A stretch of 64,000 nt of DNA, taken from Podocnemis expansa. Taxonomy: Eukaryota; Chordata; Testudines; Podocnemididae. The position numbers and the translations under genes are program-made. Below are positions 1-11,416 of this stretch, one piece after another. The stretch spans positions 1,122,696 through 1,186,695 of the forward strand of contig ML682029.1 of the NCBI GenBank assembly GCA_007922195.1, written 5' to 3'. How positions within the stretch are numbered: position 1 is the first letter of the stretch; each line of letters starts with the position of its first letter. The notes below the pieces were generated by a model that saw nothing but the letters and a program-made list of their open reading frames with translations, made no database searches and had not been told where the DNA came from.

Positions 1-610
1 GTCAGACTGTGTAAAAATCTAGTTGGGTTTTGTGTCCCTTAAGAGTTTTTGTAGTTTGCTTGAATGAGCTATTCAGTTGTAAAATCACCATGTTTTCTGT
101 ACTGACATGGCACAAGTAAAGTAGCCTGAGTTAACTAGCATATTTTCCATACACCGGTCCTAATCTGCTCCATGTTTCCAAGATAGTAGTTTTGCAAAAG
201 TCACAGTGATGGAGCACTGCAGAAAGCACTCCCAGGTCCTCTCTGCTCACAGCCAGTCAGGACTCTGTGATAGTAGAGTCTTCTCCCATCCAGCCCAGGT
301 CTCCACGCTCCCATATAGCCAGCTCCCAAATCAGCCTCAGAGGGTATAACACCTGTTCCACCTGGACTCTCTTGGGGGAGTCCTCGGTCCAGGAGGGTCC
401 CAGGGAGTCCCAGGGAGTCCCAATTAGTAGTGACTCTCAGACAGTGTGGAAATCAGAGGGTTTATTAGCAATCCAGTTTGCACAGCAGCTAGGACAGTTG
501 GCTATCAGATTAACCAGGAGGTATAGTACTAAAAGCCCAGAATGAGCAGGTTCATGACCAGGGATCCTGCCTCTTAGACCTCGGTTTTCCTACTACCCCC
601 TCTCCCCCCC
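1..610. other. Non-coding, no gene seen
   Basis: No splice-bounded or conserved coding stretch is visible. The segment around 455-545 (TTTATTAG followed by an AT-rich stretch) resembles the segment at 16,005-16,060, so part of this may be a degraded LTR. The short open frame at 267-545 has no recognisable domain. Confidence 0.4.
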
Positions 611-619
611 AGTCCTTTG

Positions 620-1310
620 TTCTGCTTTCCTGGGCTAGGGAGCCCTGCCTTGCAGGTGGTTAAAGTGGGCCAAAATGGCCTGGAATGCTGTTCCACAGCC
701 CAGTATTTAGGGGCTCAGTGTTCCAGGCCCCCTAAAAATAGAAAATGGTTCTGGAACGCTGTGTTCTGGGGCCCGTCACTGGAAAATAGTGGGTTCTGGA
801 ACGCAGCGTTCTGCTTCCATTTTCTATTTTTAGGGGCTGGAACACTGGACCCCTAAAAATAGCCAGTGCTGGAACGGCAGTCTGCTGTGTTCTGGCAGGC
901 AGAAGAGGGGGCGGGGTCCCCTGCGCATGCGCAGGCTGCAGAGTTTCCTAGCCTAGCTCGGCTGCCAGTGAGTACTGGAGTGGCCTGGCTCGCACTGGGG
1001 GGGGGGGGTAGTATTGGGGGTGCCTGAGCTGGGGGTAGGTATTGGGGGCTTCGGTGGATTTTGGGGACAGGGATATTGGGGGAAGTAGCTGGGATGGGGG
1101 CAGGAGCTGGTTTGGGGGGAAGACATTTGGCGACAGGATATGCGGTGGGAGGCTGGCATGTGGGGGCATGAGCTGGGTGGGGGTTGGCATTTGGAGAGCA
1201 GGAGCTGGGGTGTGAGTTAGGCAGTTGGGGGGCTGGCTTTTGGGGTGGAGGAGATAGGGTGCGGGGGGCCCACCCAATTAGGAGGGTTCCAGGGCCCACC
1301 AAATTATACT
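620..1310. repeat. Repeat with clustered CTAAAAATAG motifs
   Basis: The segment carries CTAAAAATAG or its complement at 732-741, 824-833 and 853-862, each next to runs of C or G. The same motif arrangement occurs in the hAT-type element at 26,744-27,794 and its second copy at 63,066-64,000, so this looks like a related or older family member. A G-rich stretch (about 990-1,260) follows, including a poly-G run near 999-1,008. The proline-rich frames on the minus strand over it come from that G-rich composition. Confidence 0.5.
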
Positions 1311-2500
1311 TTAGCCCCTGCTGCCCCCTGGTCTCAACCAGCCACAATCTGTGTGACTGGTCCGGGGGTCCAGGTAAAGTCTGCCTAAAAACTCCTCTGC
1401 TCCCTAGTAACACTTACACCTATCGCACACCCGTGTGCCATCACCAGACTACAGGAACAAAGAGGGGTGGGGTTATCACCCATGGCATCCCACAATAGCC
1501 CAAGAGGGGTTTCCCACGTCATTACAGTCACCTCAACAATAACAAGAAAGCACGGAGTGACGCAAGTGTCAGTAAATAAGAGGACAACAGAAGGGGGAAA
1601 TCAGTGCTCCTGATTCTCATCCCTGTTCTGTGCTGGCTCATCATTTCAGCAGCAATGAAAAGGAGATATGCAAAGTATGTAAAATACCTTGCCTATCTTC
1701 TCCTGATTGCCAGCCTCTTACTTACCCACTATGTTCAGTAGTTTGAGCTGGAGGGGAACCTCTTCCCTCTGACTCTGGGCTGCTCGTTCCACATGGGTGG
1801 TCTGCCAGTGTCAGTGTCCTGATCAGCTGAACGAGTCTTTACACACTTAAGGAGGCAGATCAGTCTGACAGCAGTGAATTTGCCAGCTCTGTGAAGACAA
1901 GCCCTAAGTTTCAAAGGTGGCCTTAGGCAGTTGGGGGCCCTAGGCCCCCCTGCCACCCTCCCCATTGCCCCAGTCCACCTGCATCCCTAACCCTCCCCCC
2001 ATCCCCCCAAGGACTTTTGTGTTTTGGTGAACCAAATTAACATGAGTATCCCTCTGGAACTTGTACATCATTGGGTATGATATTTTTAAAGAGATTTCCA
2101 TCATGAAGCTTGTCAGCTGATCGTCTTTCACTTAATATAAATGAACTAATGCTGAACTACAAATTTTTGTGGATTAATTAACAAGTAAATTGAGGACAGG
2201 GCCTCTTATTGCTCAGGGGCCCTAGCCAGCCACCTGCTTTACCTACCCATAAAGCTGCCCCTGCTAAGTCATCAGATGTAACCTTTAGAATTTCCTTTCT
2301 GAAAAGGGAAATGTCTTACACCTCTCAGATGTTTATTTTTCTCTCTTTTCTGAGAGCTCTTTGGTCACATAATTGCATATTCATTTTCTTTGGCAGAATG
2401 GAATTCATATTTATGAGGGACTTTGAGACAAATGACCATTTGCTTCAACAGCCATTTCTTCATTTATTTTTGCTTCCCCTTCAGCTCCATGATGACATGG
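1311..2500. other. Non-coding, degraded repeats
   Basis: No gene is supported. Around 1,905-1,960 and 2,205-2,260 there are facing CCTTAGGCAG / GGGGCCCTAG-type stretches that could be ends of an old DNA transposon, but I could not define target duplications. Confidence 0.3.
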
Positions 2501-2537
2501 AGAGAGTTCAAATGGATGCAGTCACCTGGAGAGATCA

Positions 2538-2819
2538 TTGATAGTTATGGGATATCCTACCAGGGAAACAGGAGCAGTTTTAAACCTCCAGCTCAAAATG
2601 GGGAACAACAGCACACCCCAGACTGTGCAACGAGGTGAAGATTATCCCAATATTGTTGAATTACTGAAGACAGATATCTGCGGAGAGAGTTCTGCAGTAA
2701 GTGACTTGGAACCAGGCAAAACGTCCATGGTTTTGTTTCCCAAAATGATAGTGACCCATGCCTTAGAAGTGATTACACCTGAAGGTATCTCCAAGCGAAT
2801 CATAATCTTTGGGAAATAA
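2538..2819 (+). other. Unassigned open frame, probably a repeat relic
   Basis: An open frame of about 93 codons begins only at a non-ATG codon and ends at a TAA at 2,817-2,819. Its composition is more protein-like than neighbouring frames, with mixed hydrophobic and acidic residues and an acidic middle. I recognise no family. It lies about 210 bases before a segment (from 3,033) that recurs in inverted form at 8,712-9,042, so it may be the inside of a mobile element. It could also be chance. Confidence 0.2.
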
Positions 2820-3032
2820 TGTCTTTAGCTATGTTGTGATAAAAGAAAGGGAAACATGGCTTTTTTTTGTACTTGCATGCAGTAGGACTTCTGATGTGTA
2901 TCGAATGAAATCAGTGTTGAATGTGAGCAACTGCAGAGAAATGACTTTCTGAATAGACACCTCACCTCTGGTACTATGTTGACATTCTGATCCAGGCCTG
3001 TGTCTAGTTTCTATTCAGACCTGTGCCATCAG

Positions 3033-3196
3033 ATCAGTGAGATAAACTGGGAATGTTGAGGGAAGCCATTCCTCACTTGCTCTGCTGAGATTTTGGTGGC
3101 TTGGCAAGGATTCTTCAGAAAAATGTAAATTTGTCAGCATCAAGACCAAAGATTTGGCAAGAACACATGTGGAAATAGCAGACATCCCATAATGGG
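3033..3196 (+). repeat. Dispersed segment flanking LTR copy A
   Basis: This segment matches the reverse complement of about 8,880-9,042. The match continues rightward into the LTR-like sequence at 3,197. The junction is therefore shared by both loci: either internal proviral sequence next to an LTR, or a copied composite. Confidence 0.5.
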
Positions 3197-4170
3197 TGCG
3201 ACACTGTCTGGATTGGGGGGACCATTTATAATATATTGATTGGCAAAATTAAATAATTTGTATGAGATATGCCGTGTCAGGGACCAGTGGGAAGGTTATA
3301 ATTCACTGAGATTCATATGCACGTTGATGTGCATGTAGCAGTTTTGTATTATAAGTTGTAAATATGTGTAATAGATTTGTATTCTAACTTGTACTGTGGT
3401 TTTGGGTGACACCCCAGACGATATGGGGGCAGCACTAAACCTCCTTAATGGCTGATTAAGGGAACTGACAAGTACAGTGAATCCACTGAAAAAATGCAAA
3501 GGCTTCATGTGGAGTCAGCAGGGCATGTAATAACATGACTAGGGACAGGGGACTGAGGTTCCTCCCTGCTGTGTGGTTGTGTTTGGGACAAGCTATGTAG
3601 CAGAGACATAAAAGGCAGCCACACCATCTCCATCTTATTTTCGTTCCTGCTTTCGGATCAACTAATCTACAGCTGAAGCTATAAAACAAAAGACTGAGGT
3701 GCATTCAGGTGTTGGATGTGACCCAGAGAGACTGTAGAAGCTTGAGAACTTCACAGTTCTGCAGAGAACCCAATATAAATGGACTTTAAAATTATGTGTC
3801 TGTATCTGATTGGTTTGAGTATGTGACATTTATCTTATTGTTTGTTCCTTTTCTTTTATAACAAACCTTTACTGTTAGTCACTAAAAGATTGGATGGCAG
3901 CATGGTACTTCGCATGAGATGCCAAATCAATATGAATTTGCAATGTGGCTAACCATTTGGGGCCACAAAAACATTTTGGTAAAGGGAATAGAATTTTAAT
4001 AATTTTTTTCTTTACTAGACCTCATTGCTGATTGAGAGCTAGAGACTGAAATGCAATAAAAGGGACTGTATATTTCTTATTGTAGTGTCTTGATAACCAG
4101 TGTGGGGAATCAGAAGCACTCTTTATGACTGGTTGGTGACTCTGACTGCAGTGTTATCCACCCCTTCTGG
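3197..4170 (+). mobile_element. Solo-LTR-like repeat, copy A
   Basis: Same roughly 1-kb family as 27,861-28,845, 11,417-12,420, 42,430-43,410, 47,472-49,088 and 55,116-56,118. It begins with a TGCGACACTG variant of the family start, contains ATAAAAGGCAG (TATA-like) near 3,607, and has the shared 3' half with AACCTTTACTGTTAG and the TTGATAACCAGTGTG block. The right end is degraded, so the boundary is approximate. It is one of two sense-strand copies in the window. Confidence 0.65.
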
Positions 4171-6049
4171 GAATTTGTCCCCTTGAGTTAAATTTAAAAA
4201 GCAGTCACTGGCTAAACATTTCAAACATTTAACAAAGTGTGACAAACAACAGTACCTTCATGGTGGTGTGTTTCACACTTTGGAAAGCTAGTGGGTCACA
4301 GTGGTCCCCTTCCTCTCTGTTTCTGCCCATAGGGACTGCCACTGGTGTTGCTCCTGAGGTGAGAAGAGGGTTTGGGACCCAGGCCCACCCTCTACTCTGG
4401 GGCCCAGCTATGCACTCCTGGCCAAGTCCCAGTCCTGCACTCCTTTCCCCTGGGCTGTTTTCCCCTCCTTTACACCTTTTAGGTTTTTCACCCAGTCTCC
4501 TCTTCTGCTGGGTTTCTTCTCTTGCTTTGTCTTTACCTCTGTTTGTCTATCTCCTGTCTTTTCTTCCATGCCTTCTGTAAGTTCTGCAGCACAGCACTGA
4601 CCTCCTGCTCCTTCTCCAGCTTGTGCAACCTCTGTTTGGGGCAGGGAGGCTTTTATCAGGCTCCTGGCTAGGCCTTAATTGATCTCAGGGGTCTCTAATT
4701 GGCTTGCAGTAACCCCAGCCAGCCACTAGGGAAACAAGCTCTTATCATTCTGCAGCTTCCATCCCTCTCGTCCCTTCCACTCAGGCTGAAGGAGGAGGAG
4801 ACGGAGAAGGCAGGACCTGGGCTCACTTCTGCTGCTGCTCCTCTGCCAACTGGGACTGCCTCTTCTGGGCCCTGCTGCTGCTCCTGGGAGGCCCTGCTGT
4901 TCTTGCTGCTGCTGCTGGCTTCTCTCCCTCCCACCCCCCTGCCCTATGAGGAGTGGGGGGAGCTCCAGGAAGGAAGACCTCACCACCACCACCACCATCT
5001 TCACCACCACCTACGGAGAAGAGGACCCTTTCTACAAGCCTCTCCCTGCTGCTGTCCTTAGACTTCACTGCTACCATCTCTGAGGGAAGGCAAACTGACT
5101 GTGTTTGTGCCTTTTGTGGCTGGGGGAGGACTCACAGAATCATTAGAGCTGTGGAGGAGCTGGTTTCTCTACAAACTGAAGGACTTTACCACCACTTCTA
5201 CCAGCCCCTCCACCAGCACCCCCAGCCACCACCTGCCTGCCCCCCAGACAGCAGTGGGGACCTTTTACCACCTGGGACTCTAACAGCAGCAAAGACTTTT
5301 CAGCTTCCCAGGCACAGCCCCCCTCTTTTCCCATTCCCCAGCCCCCTACTCCCCAGCTCCGTTGGCTGGAGGGTTCCCCACCTTCTGTTTAGCCCTCCAG
5401 CTGGTTCAGTGTTCCCCCTCACTTCACATCCCTCCCTCGATTTAGGTACCTCCCCTAGGAGTCCCCTTGTGTTTGTTTAGTTTCTGCCCCACTCCAGCCC
5501 CTGCAGTTTGTCTTCCCTGCCCCAACCCTTCAGCGTCCATGGTCTCTCTGCCCCACCCTTGGTTTGTAGAAGCCCCACCCTTTCCCTTCCCCTCCCTCAC
5601 TCGGTTGCCCCTTCCTACCCTAACACTTTCCCTGCAGTGCCCTTGCCTGGCAAGTTCTAGTGGGCCGCTGCATATTCTAATTTTTTGTTACTCCCCCATG
5701 CACTGCACCCCCAGATGTCCCAGTGATCACACCCCACCCCAGTGCAGCTGGAGGAGACGGCCCATTTTTGCCCCACACAAGTTGCCTACCCCTTTTCCCT
5801 GGGCGCCCTCTCCTGTCTGCAGCCGAGCGAGAAGGAGTGATCTGCCCAGCCCTGTTCCCCTACGTAGGCCCCTACCCTGCCTCACTGCCCCCTTCACCTT
5901 GCCCACCCCTGCTCCTGCCCTCCTCCCCAGCCGGCAGCCAAGTGGGGAGGAGTGGCTTCCCTAATCCCCTCCCCTTCACTGCTTGTCCCTGCCCCCACCA
6001 AATATTTCCTCCTCCTCCCCCAATAAGTCTCCCTTTTCGATAGTCCCTA
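4171..6049. other. C/T-rich non-coding stretch, possible LINE 5' region
   Basis: The stretch has long pyrimidine runs and many CTG/CTC-rich tracts, which open overlapping frames on both strands with no conserved motif. It lies directly upstream of the ZCCHC3-like ORF1 relic in the same orientation, so it may be that element's 5' untranslated region. That is inference from position and composition only. Confidence 0.35.
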
Positions 6050-6950
6050 TTGAAGGGACATGGAGACCTCCCCAGCCGCCCTGACCCTCCCCCTCAGCCT
6101 GCTCCCCCATCTACCTCTGCGGCTCCCCCTCTGACCACTGCCACTGCCTCCACCGTCATTGAGGCCCCCACCACGGCAGCACCGGCAGCAGCAGGCAAGG
6201 GAGGGGCCTCCACCTCTGCTACAGCTGCGGCCTCCTCGGCTGGTCGTAAAAGATGGCAGAAAAAGGCGAGCAAGGGCCAGGCTGTCATCGCGGTCACGTC
6301 ATCGGCTGTGGCCCCCTCCTGTTCCCCTGCCATCCCTTCCACCAGCTCTGGGAGAACCCCTGCCTCCAGAGCGTACACCTAGGTGGCTGTCATCCCTCCA
6401 CCCACCGCCAATACCATCGGCCTGTGCCACCGCCTCTGCAGGCCAGGGCCCCTTTCCCACCTTGACCAGAGGGCACGGGGTCCGTTGCCTCCTGATGGCC
6501 GCCTCACCACACGTGGAAACCTATGTGTGGATGTTGGTGAGGGTGGTGGGGCCCTCGGCCATCATGGCTGCCTCTAAGATGTACAGGAGGATCGTCTTAT
6601 TCCTGTTGTCAGAGGCCATCAGGCAGGAAATGGTCGAATAGGGCCTAGCGATGGAGGGCATCTACGTCCCCATGGAGCCCCTGGAGGACCTGGGCGTGCA
6701 GGTAGTGTTAACCTCTGTTCCTCCCTTCCTCCCCAGTCCTGCCCTGCTTCCCCTTCTCTCCACCCTGTGGAAACCAATATCAATTATCAGCCCTCTCCCG
6801 TTGGGCTGTAAGGACCCCACTCTCCATCATGTGTTGTCCTTTCACCAACAGGTGCAACTTCAGCTGACACTGGCAAGAGCCCGTGGTGGAGTGGTGCTTG
6901 AGGGGTCCTGTCTGGTGCCCCATCAAGGGGCCCGCTATCGAATCCATTAT
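6050..6950 (+). pseudogene. ZCCHC3-like ORF1 relic of a non-LTR retrotransposon
   Basis: Conceptual translation with frame changes gives an Ala/Pro/Thr-rich N-terminal part (6,050-6,382). It is followed by a conserved-looking block from about 6,510 to 6,950 containing VGPSAIMAASKMYRR, PLEDLGVQVVLTSVPPF and CKDPTLHHVLSF. From memory of the family, this is the RNA-binding, ZCCHC3-like ORF1 found in many reptile and amphibian LINEs; the C-terminal zinc knuckles should follow. They are missing because the CR1 at 6,951 begins right after the YRIHYS block. A TAG at about 6,638 and other breaks show it is dead. It is not a host gene; a gag-like protein of another retroelement class is the alternative. 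Confidence 0.5.
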
Positions 6951-8705
6951 TCATAGAATCATAGAACCATAGGGTTGGAAGGGACCTCATGAGCTCATCT
7001 AGTCCAACCCCCTGCCAAAAAAAGCAGGACCACTCCTACTAAATTATTCCATCTAGAGTTTTATCAAGCTGGGCCTTAAACATCTCCAAAGACGGAGATT
7101 CCACCACCTCCATAGGTAGCCCATTCCAGTGTTTTACCACCCTTTTAGTAAGCAAGTTTTTCCTAATATCCAGCCTCCACCTCCCCAGATGCAGTTTGAA
7201 ACCATTGCTCCTTGTTCTATCGTCTGTTACTACTGAGAAAAGCCGAGCTCCGTCCTCCTTGGAGCATCCCTTCAGGTAGTTGAAGGTTGCTGTCAGATCC
7301 CCCCTTAGTTTTCTCTTCTGCAGGCTAAACAAGCCTAGTTCCTTCAGTCTTTCTTCATAGGTCTTGTGCTCCAGCCCCTTGATCATTTTTGTTGCCCTCC
7401 GCTGGACTCTTTCTAATTTGTCCACGTCCTTTTTGTAGTGGGGAGCCCAAAACTGGACGCAGTATTCCAGATGCGGCCTAACCAGTGCCGAATAGAGGTG
7501 AACAATCACCTCCCTCGATTTGCTAGCAACACTTCTGCTAATGCAGCCCGGTGTGTCATTGGCCTTTTTGGCAGCAAGAGCACACTGCTGACTCATATCC
7601 AGCTTCCCATTCACCATGGCCCCCACGTCCTTTTCTACACTGCTGCTACTTAACTCACTGCTCCCCAGCCTGTAGCAGTTCATGGGTTTTTCCCATACCA
7701 GGTGCAGGACTTTGCACTTGTCCTTGAACCTCATGAGATTTCTATGGGCCCACTGCTCCAATTTGTCTAGGTCTCCCTGAACCCTGTCCCTAATCCCATC
7801 ATCCAGATCATTAATGAAAATGTTGAACAGAACAGGCCCCAGGACCAACCTGTGGGACACACCGCTCCTTACTGGTTGCCAACCAGACGTGGAGCCATCG
7901 ATTCCCACTCACTGAAACCATTGATCTAGCCAGTTCGCTATCCACCTTACAGTCCGCACATCCAACCCATAGTTTCTTAACTTGCTGACAAGAATGCTGT
8001 GGGAAACTGTAACAAAAGCCTTGCTACAGTCGAGGTATATCATGTCAACAGCTCTACCTGCATCCACAAATCCAGTCATCTCATCATAGAAGGCAATGAG
8101 GTTGGTCAGGCACGATTTACTTTTGGTGAATCCATGCTGACTGTTCCTGATCACCCTATTTTCCTGCAAGTGTTTCAGGATGGATTCTTTGGGAATCTGC
8201 TCCATGATTTTTCTAGGGATTGAAGTGAGGCTGACAGGTCTGTAATTCCCCAGATCCTCCTTTTTCCCTTTCTTGAAGATAGGTACTATATTTGCTTTTT
8301 TCCAGTCCTCCAGCACCTCCCCAGTTTGCCATGAGTTTTCAGTGATAATGGCCAACGGTACTGCTATCTCATCAGCCAGCTCCCTCAGCACCCTCGGATG
8401 CATTTCGTCTGGCCCCAAGGAGTTGTGCACATGCAGCTTCTTTAAGTAGTCCCTAACCTGACCAAGGGCCTCTCTTCTTCTCTCCAATCTGCCATACCCA
8501 GTGTAGTGGGCTGGGAGCTGGCCCTGCCTGTGAAAACTTAAGTAAAAAAAGCATTGAGCACTTTGGCTTTTTCCTCATCCTCCATCACGACAATACCTGT
8601 CCCATTCAGTAAGGGATCTACACCATCCCTGAGCCTCTTCTTGTTATTGACATACTTGTAGAACCCCTTCTTGTTATCCTTCACATCCCTTGCTAGCCTA
8701 GCTGT
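6951..8705 (-). mobile_element. CR1 LINE, 5'-truncated, with RT relic
   Basis: On the minus strand this reads as the C-terminal two thirds of a CR1 reverse transcriptase plus the CR1 3' end. Visible RT blocks include [51 protein letters not shown] and [13 protein letters not shown]. The 3' end is the octamer-like tail (complement TCATAGAATCATAGAACC) at 6,951. Breaks: a stop between WLDQWFQ and the next block (about 7,908); a stop near 8,540; and a deletion joining DLDDGI to the block before [10 protein letters not shown], which removes the F/YADD catalytic aspartates. The element cannot make active RT. It cut the ZCCHC3-like ORF1 relic on its left. Confidence 0.9.
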
Positions 8706-8711
8706 ACATTT

Positions 8712-9042
8712 TTACAACTTGTAATACAAAACCATACATGCGCATCAACGTGCTTATGAATCCAGTAAATTATAACTTTCCCAATGGTCCCTGACATGCC
8801 ATATCTCCTACAAATGATTTAATTTTCCCATTCACTATCACTGATATTATAAATGATCATCCCAATCCAGATGGTGTCACACCCATTATGGGATATCTGC
8901 TATTTCTATGTGTATTCTTGCCCAATCCTTGGTCTTGATGCTGGCAAATTTACATTTTTCTGAAGAATCCTTTATCAAGCCACCAAAATCTCAGCAGAGT
9001 GAGTGAGGAATGGCTTCCCCAAACATGCCCAGTTTATCTCAC
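8712..9042 (-). repeat. Inverted copy of the 3,033-3,365 segment
   Basis: The reverse complement matches 3,033-3,365, covering both the flank and the start of the LTR-like family. It is truncated on the left by the CR1 end and abuts a foldback element on the right. Confidence 0.7.
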
Positions 9043-9150
9043 TGGCTATGTCTATACTATAGGGCTTGGTTAAGCAAGGCTTAATAAAGTCTGCTTAAAG
9101 CAGACTTTATTAAGCCGGTTTAGCACGTCCACACTCAAAATGCCAGGAGC
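9043..9150. repeat. Foldback element with a perfect 19-bp palindrome
   Basis: Two 19-base arms, 9,078-9,096 and 9,098-9,116, are exact reverse complements around a single central A. The left end reads GGCTATGTCTATACTATA, the same kind of terminus seen on the larger foldback elements at 24,838-25,248 and 58,040-58,562. Confidence 0.7.
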
Positions 9151-9611
9151 GGGTGGGGGGGGGCGCCGGGGAATCCCGGGCTCGAGGTGTCCCCAGCCCC
9201 GCCCACAGCAGAAGATAGAGATAGACACCTTCAGTATCTCTATCAAGCATTCCTAAAACTACAGTACCCACCTGTGGAAGTAAGAAAACAGATTGAAAGA
9301 GCCTGGTGGGTGCCCTGAAGTCAACTACTGCAGGAAAGGCCCAAGAAAGAAAACCATAGAACATTTCTAGGTGTCACCTACAACCCCCAAGTCAGACCTC
9401 TACAGCAGATTATTAAAGACCTACAGCCTATTCTAAAAGATGATCGCTCACTCTGAAGCCTTGGGAGACAGACCTCTCCTTGCCTACAGACAGCCCCCTC
9501 ACCAGCCCCTACAGACCTTACAACGGAAAGATTATAGCAGGCACTTATCCCTTCAACAAACCATGCTGCCAACTTTGCCCATGTATCTGCACAAAAGACA
9601 GCATCATAGGA

Positions 9612-10087
9612 CAGGGGTGGCCAAACTTATGGAACTCAAGAGCCACACAAGTTGATTATTAAACATTTGAGAGCTGCCCTGAGGCCTATAGCCATATACT
9701 TTTACCTATTCCAAAATTACTAAGTTTATAATTCATTGCACACTTCAATTTTATCATAAAAAGAGGACAAATCTTGATCCTACTTATGTCAGATTCCAAT
9801 AATTACTTAAGGTTACCATGAAAATTAGGCCTATACAGTAAAAACTTAGCTGCTGCTCGATGTAGAAGACTGCAGGCTAGTGGTGAGTTTTTTAAAATCC
9901 TGACCACGTGACACTTCTCCCCCGCCATCCCCAATCATGCTGCATTTCTCCCTACCGTCCCACCTCCCTCCTGACCCCTAGGCTGGGGCTGCTTTCCTAA
10001 ATTGATTTGCTGACATTCTTCTGGGAGCCACAATTTTTCATTCATGAGACACATGTGGCTCCCAAGCCGCCGTTTGGCCATGCCCTG
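9612..10087. mobile_element. Non-autonomous hAT-type element
   Basis: It begins CAGGGGTGGCCAAAC and ends GTTTGGCCATGCCCTG, near-perfect terminal inverted repeats. It is flanked by the exact 8-bp target duplication tcatagga (9,604-9,611 and 10,088-10,095), the hAT signature. Removing it restores the Penelope sequence seen at 44,560-44,590. There is no transposase ORF. Confidence 0.9.
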
Positions 10088-10458
10088 TCATAGGACCTAA
10101 TAAAACCAGCTACTCCATCAAGGGCTCATTCCCCTGCTCAACCACCAATGTGATTTATGCCACCATGTGCCAGAAATGCCCCAATACTTCATACATTGGA
10201 CAAACAGGATGGTCATAAAACTGACATAAAAAATCACAACATTCAAAAACCAGTTGCTGAACACTTCCATTTTTCTAATCACTTTGTGGATCATTTGTTA
10301 ACAGCTGTGCTCAGGCAAGTCAATGGGACATCAAGACTTCAAAGAGAAACAGCTGAACAAGAACTGATATGAAATTTCAATTGTGTGAAAGCAGGATTAA
10401 ATCATGACTATGGCTTCTTTTCCCATTACAAGTGATTTGACTTCACCTTCCTCTGTGT

Positions 10459-10651
10459 CAGGAGTCTCAAACTCTAATCACCACGAGGGCCGCATGAGGA
10501 CTAGTAGAGGGCCACATAAGGACTTGTACGTTAGCCTGAGGGCCACAACACTGAAACCTCTTCGTACAACAATATTGCAAATACTGGTAACAATCACGTC
10601 GTTGCAGGCTGCAAAAAATAGTTTTAGGGGGCCACGTGTTTGAGACCCCTA
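10459..10651. mobile_element. Short hAT-type MITE, 193 bp
   Basis: Termini CAGGAGTCTCAAAC and GTTTGAGACCCCTA are inverted repeats. The flanks ctctgtgt (10,451-10,458) and ctctatct (10,652-10,659) match at 6 of 8 bases. A close relative sits at 46,288-46,476. It lies inside the Penelope copy P1 tail. Confidence 0.8.
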
Positions 10652-10905
10652 CTCTATCTGCCGTTTCCCAGTGTTTGAATCTTAACAACTGCTTTGATTT
10701 GTTCTTCCAGTCTGAGCTGATCCCATTTCTTAAACTCCCCTGCATTTTTTTCCTCCCATTCTGTAAGATCCCCCATCTTCACAGTGTCTGACAAAGTGGG
10801 ATTTTCTCCCATGAAAGCTCATGCAATAAATTAATTTGTTAGTCTTTAAGTGCCACAGGACTCCTTGCTTCTTTTGCTGGCCTGGACTAACACAGCTGCC
10901 CCTTT

Positions 10906-11416
10906 GGAAGACATCCCCAAATGTATGTCACAGGGCTCAAGTAGGAGCAAGCAATCAAAGCAGACAGAAGAAATATGTGTAACAACAGACTAGCTAAATG
11001 TTTGTGGTATCTTGGCTCAAGAGAGGCTCTTCAGCCCCCGCTTTCTGAAGGTGAATGGCCTGACTGCAAGGAGGGAAGCAGTGTCTGAAGAGAGAAAAAG
11101 AAACACTTTTGTGATGAGTGACACCCCCTCATTTCTCTGTGGTCCATGTCAATATGTTTTTCACCCTTACACTGTAGTGACGTGGTTTAAAGCAAGATAT
11201 GACTTGTGAGGTGTGTTTAGGTGCTCCTGCCAAGTTTGACATTATTATTATGGTAGCATGTTTCCTGCAACATTAGACATGGGTACCCAGATATGAAACA
11301 TGTCCCCAAAGGTATTTCACATGGCTCAGGTGGGGGCAGCCAAACAGCATATACCCAAGGATGCATAACAAAAGTTAAGCAAACTAAGGGCTTCAGATGG
11401 AGCGGGAAAAGTCACC
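10906..11416. other. Non-coding, no gene seen
   Basis: AT-rich unique-looking sequence between the Penelope copy and LTR copy C. No exon, repeat boundary or RNA gene is recognisable. Confidence 0.4.

Larger units (their letters stand above)
9180..10905 (+). mobile_element. Penelope-like retroelement, degraded copy P1
   Basis: Aligned by eye with the better preserved copy at 44,039-45,105, this carries the linker region (GDRPLLAYRQ), the Cys-rich segment (CCQLCPCICTKD), a broken GIY-YIG region (CQKCPNTSYIGQTG at about 10,168-10,210, then a stop and frameshift), the KPVAEHFHF block and the complete 3' tail (to about 10,905, ending CAGCTGCCCCTTTGGA). Two hAT-type elements (9,612-10,087 and 10,459-10,651) interrupt it. 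Stops and frameshifts make it inactive. Confidence 0.8.

Noticed and set aside
853..1413. 186-codon proline-rich frame on the minus strand
   Set aside because: It lies over G-rich repeat sequence with overlapping frames in other registers and no domain or splice context.
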